Below are positions 61,855-64,000 of a stretch of DNA of 64,000 nucleotides, in pieces. Every line of letters starts with the position of its first letter. Within the stretch, counting starts at the first letter, position 1. The notes under the pieces were generated by a model. It was not told where the DNA came from. It saw only the letters and a list, made by a program, of their open reading frames with translations, and ran no database searches. The DNA comes from an uncultured Paracoccaceae bacterium (GTDB lineage: Bacteria; Pseudomonadota; Alphaproteobacteria; Rhodobacterales; Rhodobacteraceae), in contig CANMEQ010000006.1 of assembly GCA_947497065.1 (NCBI GenBank), positions 1-64,000 of the forward strand. Reading direction: 5' to 3'. Made by a program: the position numbers and the translations under genes.

Positions 61855-63030
61855 TTAGCCCCCGAGGCGCGCGCGCAGGACACGGATCATATTCTCACCC
61901 ATGACTTTGCGAATTTGGTCTTCCGTCAATCCGGCATCCAATAGGGCGGCCGTGACGACGGAAAGTTGAGAGCTGTCGAAAGCTGTCCCCACTGATCCGT
62001 CGAAGTCTGACCCGAGTGAGACGTGATCGACCCCCAGCAGGTCGATGGCGGCTTTAATGGTCACGGCGATTCCCGCTGGGCTGGTGTCGCAGATCGCGGT
62101 GCGCCAGAACCCGATGCCAATGACACCACCGGTTTCGGCGATTTTTACCATCATATCATCTGGCAAATTACGGGCGCTTGGGCAGGCGCCGTAGAGCCCG
62201 GTGTGGCTGACGACGAGGGGGATATCTGTCATTGCGAGAACGTCTTCGACGACTTGGGGGCTGGAATGCGCCAGATCGAGGATCAGATTGCGGCGGACGA
62301 TTTCATCCACAACCGTGCGCCCGAATGCGGTCAGGCCTTGGTTGTTGAGACCATGCAGCGAGCCCCCCAATGCGTTGTCAAAAAAGTGGTGGAGCCCGAT
62401 GAGGCGATGGCCTGCGTCCTCGAGACGTTGCAGGTTTTCAATGTCGCCTTCGAGGGCATGAGCCCCTTCGATGCCGAGGATGCCGCCCACGACGCGCACG
62501 CCATCGGCGCGATCTGCCAATAGCTGGTCGAGGTCTGCGACAGAGGTGATGATGCGCAGCTGGCCGTTTGAGGCCGCTTCGAACCGGTGCAGTTTTTCGG
62601 CTTGATATATGGCGCGTTCGACAAGGCTGCCCCAAGTGCGTGGTGGCCAGAGCTGCCCGACCGCGAGGGGGGTGATGTTGTCGAAAGCATCACTGCTGTT
62701 GGCGTGCACGTTTTGGCCTGCGGGACTTTTGGTGACGGCGGTGAAGACCTGGAGGGCGACGTTGCCCTCGAGCAGGCGGGGCACGTCGACGTGGCCACGA
62801 TCGGACCGGGTGTTGAGGTTGCGTTGCCACAGCAGCGGGTCTGCGTGCCAGTCACCAATGGTGAGGGTGTCGTGCAGCGTTTGCGCGTCGGTGTTTGGAA
62901 TTGGCAGGGTCGACTGCGTGACGAGGTTACGGCTGCGGTCGACGTAGGCGGGGGCGAAGGCCAAAAAGGCAATGATGGCACAGACCCCGAGAGCGAGCAG
63001 CCCAAGGGCAGCTTGTTTGATACGTTTCAT
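61855..63030 (-). CDS. Membrane dipeptidase, M19 family
   Basis: This 391-aa zinc peptidase has an N-terminal membrane anchor (about 8-27) and the M19 motifs: DWHAD (first His and Asp ligands), IEGAHAL with the bridging Glu, GLHHFFDNALGGS, LDLAHSS, VVSHTG and GSDFDG. It would cleave dipeptides, possibly with D-residues, in the periplasm. ATG 63030 follows a GGAGG site; the upstream frame has none. It lies 64 bases after the M3 peptidase gene. Confidence 0.9.
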   Translation of the reverse strand: MKRIKQAALGLLALGVCAIIAFLAFAPAYVDRSRNLVTQSTLPIPNTDAQTLHDTLTIGDWHADPLLWQRNLNTRSDRGHVDVPRLLEGNVALQVFTAVTKSPAGQNVHANSSDAFDNITPLAVGQLWPPRTWGSLVERAIYQAEKLHRFEAASNGQLRIITSVADLDQLLADRADGVRVVGGILGIEGAHALEGDIENLQRLEDAGHRLIGLHHFFDNALGGSLHGLNNQGLTAFGRTVVDEIVRRNLILDLAHSSPQVVEDVLAMTDIPLVVSHTGLYGACPSARNLPDDMMVKIAETGGVIGIGFWRTAICDTSPAGIAVTIKAAIDLLGVDHVSLGSDFDGSVGTAFDSSQLSVVTAALLDAGLTEDQIRKVMGENMIRVLRARLGG

Positions 63031-63094
63031 AAATCCACCTCCGCTTTGGGTGAGTAAAGAGCGCGGAGGTGGATTGTGCAATGCTTAAGCGGGG

Positions 63095-64000
63095 TTAACC
63101 CTCCATCGCTTCCAGTTCGTCGATCATGCTTTCGATCATGCCCAGACCTTTTGCCCAGAACGCAGGATCGGAGGCATCAAGGCCGAAGGGTTTCAGCAGT
63201 TCGCTGTGGTGTTTCGAACCACCAGCCTTGAGCATGTCGAAGTATTTGTCTTTGAAATCATCGCCCATTTCTTCGTAGACCGCGTAGAGCGCGTTTACCA
63301 AGCCGTCGCCGAAGGCGTAGGCGTAGACGTAGAATGGCGAGTGGACGAAGTGCGGGATGTAGCCCCAGAAGGTTTCGTAGCCGTCGATGAAGTTGAACAC
63401 CGGCCCGAGGCTTTCGCCCTGAACGGACATCCACAGGGCGTTGATGTCATCGGGCGTCAATTCGCCATTCGCGCGGGCGGCGTGCAGCTTACATTCAAAG
63501 TCGTAGAAGGCAATTTGGCGCACGACCGTGTTGATCATGTCTTCGACTTTGCCGGCCAGCAGGATTTTACGGTCTTCTTGCGTTTTGGCCTGTGCCAAGA
63601 GTTTGCGGAAGGTGAGCATTTCGCCGAATACGGATGCTGTTTCGGCCAGTGTCAGCGGGGTGGATGACAGCAATTCACCTTGTTCTGCGGCCAGCACCTG
63701 GTGCACGCCGTGGCCCAACTCGTGGGCCAAGGTCATGACATCACGCGGTTTTCCAAGGTAGTTTAGCATCACGTAAGGGTGCACGGTGGTGACTGTGGGG
63801 TGGGCGAATGCGCCGGGGGCTTTGCCGTCTTTGACGCCTGCGTCGATCCAGCCGTCGGTGAAAAACGGTTTTGCGAGGTCGGCCATGCGCGGGTCGAAGG
63901 CGCCGTAGGCCTCCATCACAGTTTTTTCGGCATCGGCCCAATCCACGGTACGCTCGTCTTCCATGGGAAGGGGGGCGTTACGGTCCCAGACTTCCATGGT
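63095..64000 (-). CDS. pepF: Oligoendopeptidase F, M3 family (partial, 5' end beyond the window)
   Basis: About the last 300 residues of a zinc metallopeptidase are visible. The HExxH motif is HELGH, and the downstream glutamate ligand lies in LAETASVFGEML. The family is about 600 residues, so roughly half is missing past the right edge; the ATG near 63997 is an internal methionine. PepF cleaves short peptides in the cytoplasm. It precedes the M19 dipeptidase on the same strand, forming a peptide-breakdown pair. Confidence 0.92.
   Translation of the reverse strand, partial: TMEVWDRNAPLPMEDERTVDWADAEKTVMEAYGAFDPRMADLAKPFFTDGWIDAGVKDGKAPGAFAHPTVTTVHPYVMLNYLGKPRDVMTLAHELGHGVHQVLAAEQGELLSSTPLTLAETASVFGEMLTFRKLLAQAKTQEDRKILLAGKVEDMINTVVRQIAFYDFECKLHAARANGELTPDDINALWMSVQGESLGPVFNFIDGYETFWGYIPHFVHSPFYVYAYAFGDGLVNALYAVYEEMGDDFKDKYFDMLKAGGSKHHSELLKPFGLDASDPAFWAKGLGMIESMIDELEAMEG

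Overview
The window looks like a chromosomal, core-genome stretch of an alphaproteobacterium, most likely a marine Rhodobacterales (Roseobacter-group) species. I base this on the family set (monomeric NADP isocitrate dehydrogenase, MmcB with a GTTC-N7-GTTC SOS box, TelA/XpaC with a DUF2927 lipoprotein, a PraR-like regulator, DUF1127), on a tRNA-His that lacks the usual extra 5' G, and on a moderately high GC content. Genes are dense, often overlap by 1-4 bases, and lie on both strands. I see no transposase, phage gene, integrase or CRISPR array.

Layout. 1-2.6 kb: zinc uptake (znuA divergent from zur-znuC-znuB, Zur box between). 2.6-4.0 kb: D-aminoacyl-tRNA deacylase and a sugar kinase. 4.0-10.3 kb: a leftward series of envelope/stress proteins (zinc-ribbon membrane protein, SPFH-GYF protein, membrane protein, DUF2927 lipoprotein, TelA, XpaC, and a 28-aa membrane peptide). 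10.4-17.5 kb: translation and RNA functions (rluB, tadA, gatCA, rnpB, rpmG) mixed with a lipoprotein, an amidase and an aldo/keto reductase. 17.5-25.6 kb: a Bax-inhibitor protein, regulators (LysR, PraR-like), a HisN-type phosphatase and two purine deaminases. 25.7-36.5 kb: transport (MgtE, DMT exporters, two convergent SLC13 permeases, ArgO with ArgP), YebC and folate metabolism. 36.5-42 kb: dnaG-rpoD and small genes. 42-52 kb: the nrdR-ribD-ribE-ribB-ribH-nusB series, split by an inverted capsule block (kpsC, kpsD, kpsS). 52.1-55.6 kb: small membrane proteins, a candidate structured RNA, mmcB, a DMT exporter, tRNA-His and a TPR protein. 55.7-64 kb: monomeric isocitrate dehydrogenase, rluD, rpoH with its own heat-shock promoter, an oxidoreductase, an M19 dipeptidase and the 3' part of an M3 oligoendopeptidase.

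How parts work together. Zur senses zinc and should control both arms of the znu divergon. ArgP should control ArgO. LexA should control mmcB. RpoH should control itself. The rib genes with nrdR and nusB form one rightward biosynthetic series; its RibB carries a GTP-cyclohydrolase-like tail without zinc ligands. KpsC and KpsS are the two Kdo transferases that start a group 2 capsule linker, and KpsD is the export protein; the ABC transporter genes (kpsMTE) are not in this window.

The places most worth a second look are the candidate structured RNA at 52.47-52.63 kb, the TelA/XpaC/SPFH region with its unlisted 28-aa membrane peptide, the two unidentified genes coupled to ribE, and the hairpin repeats behind rnpB. 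Functions are inferred from reading translated sequence and motifs by eye; no database search was run.
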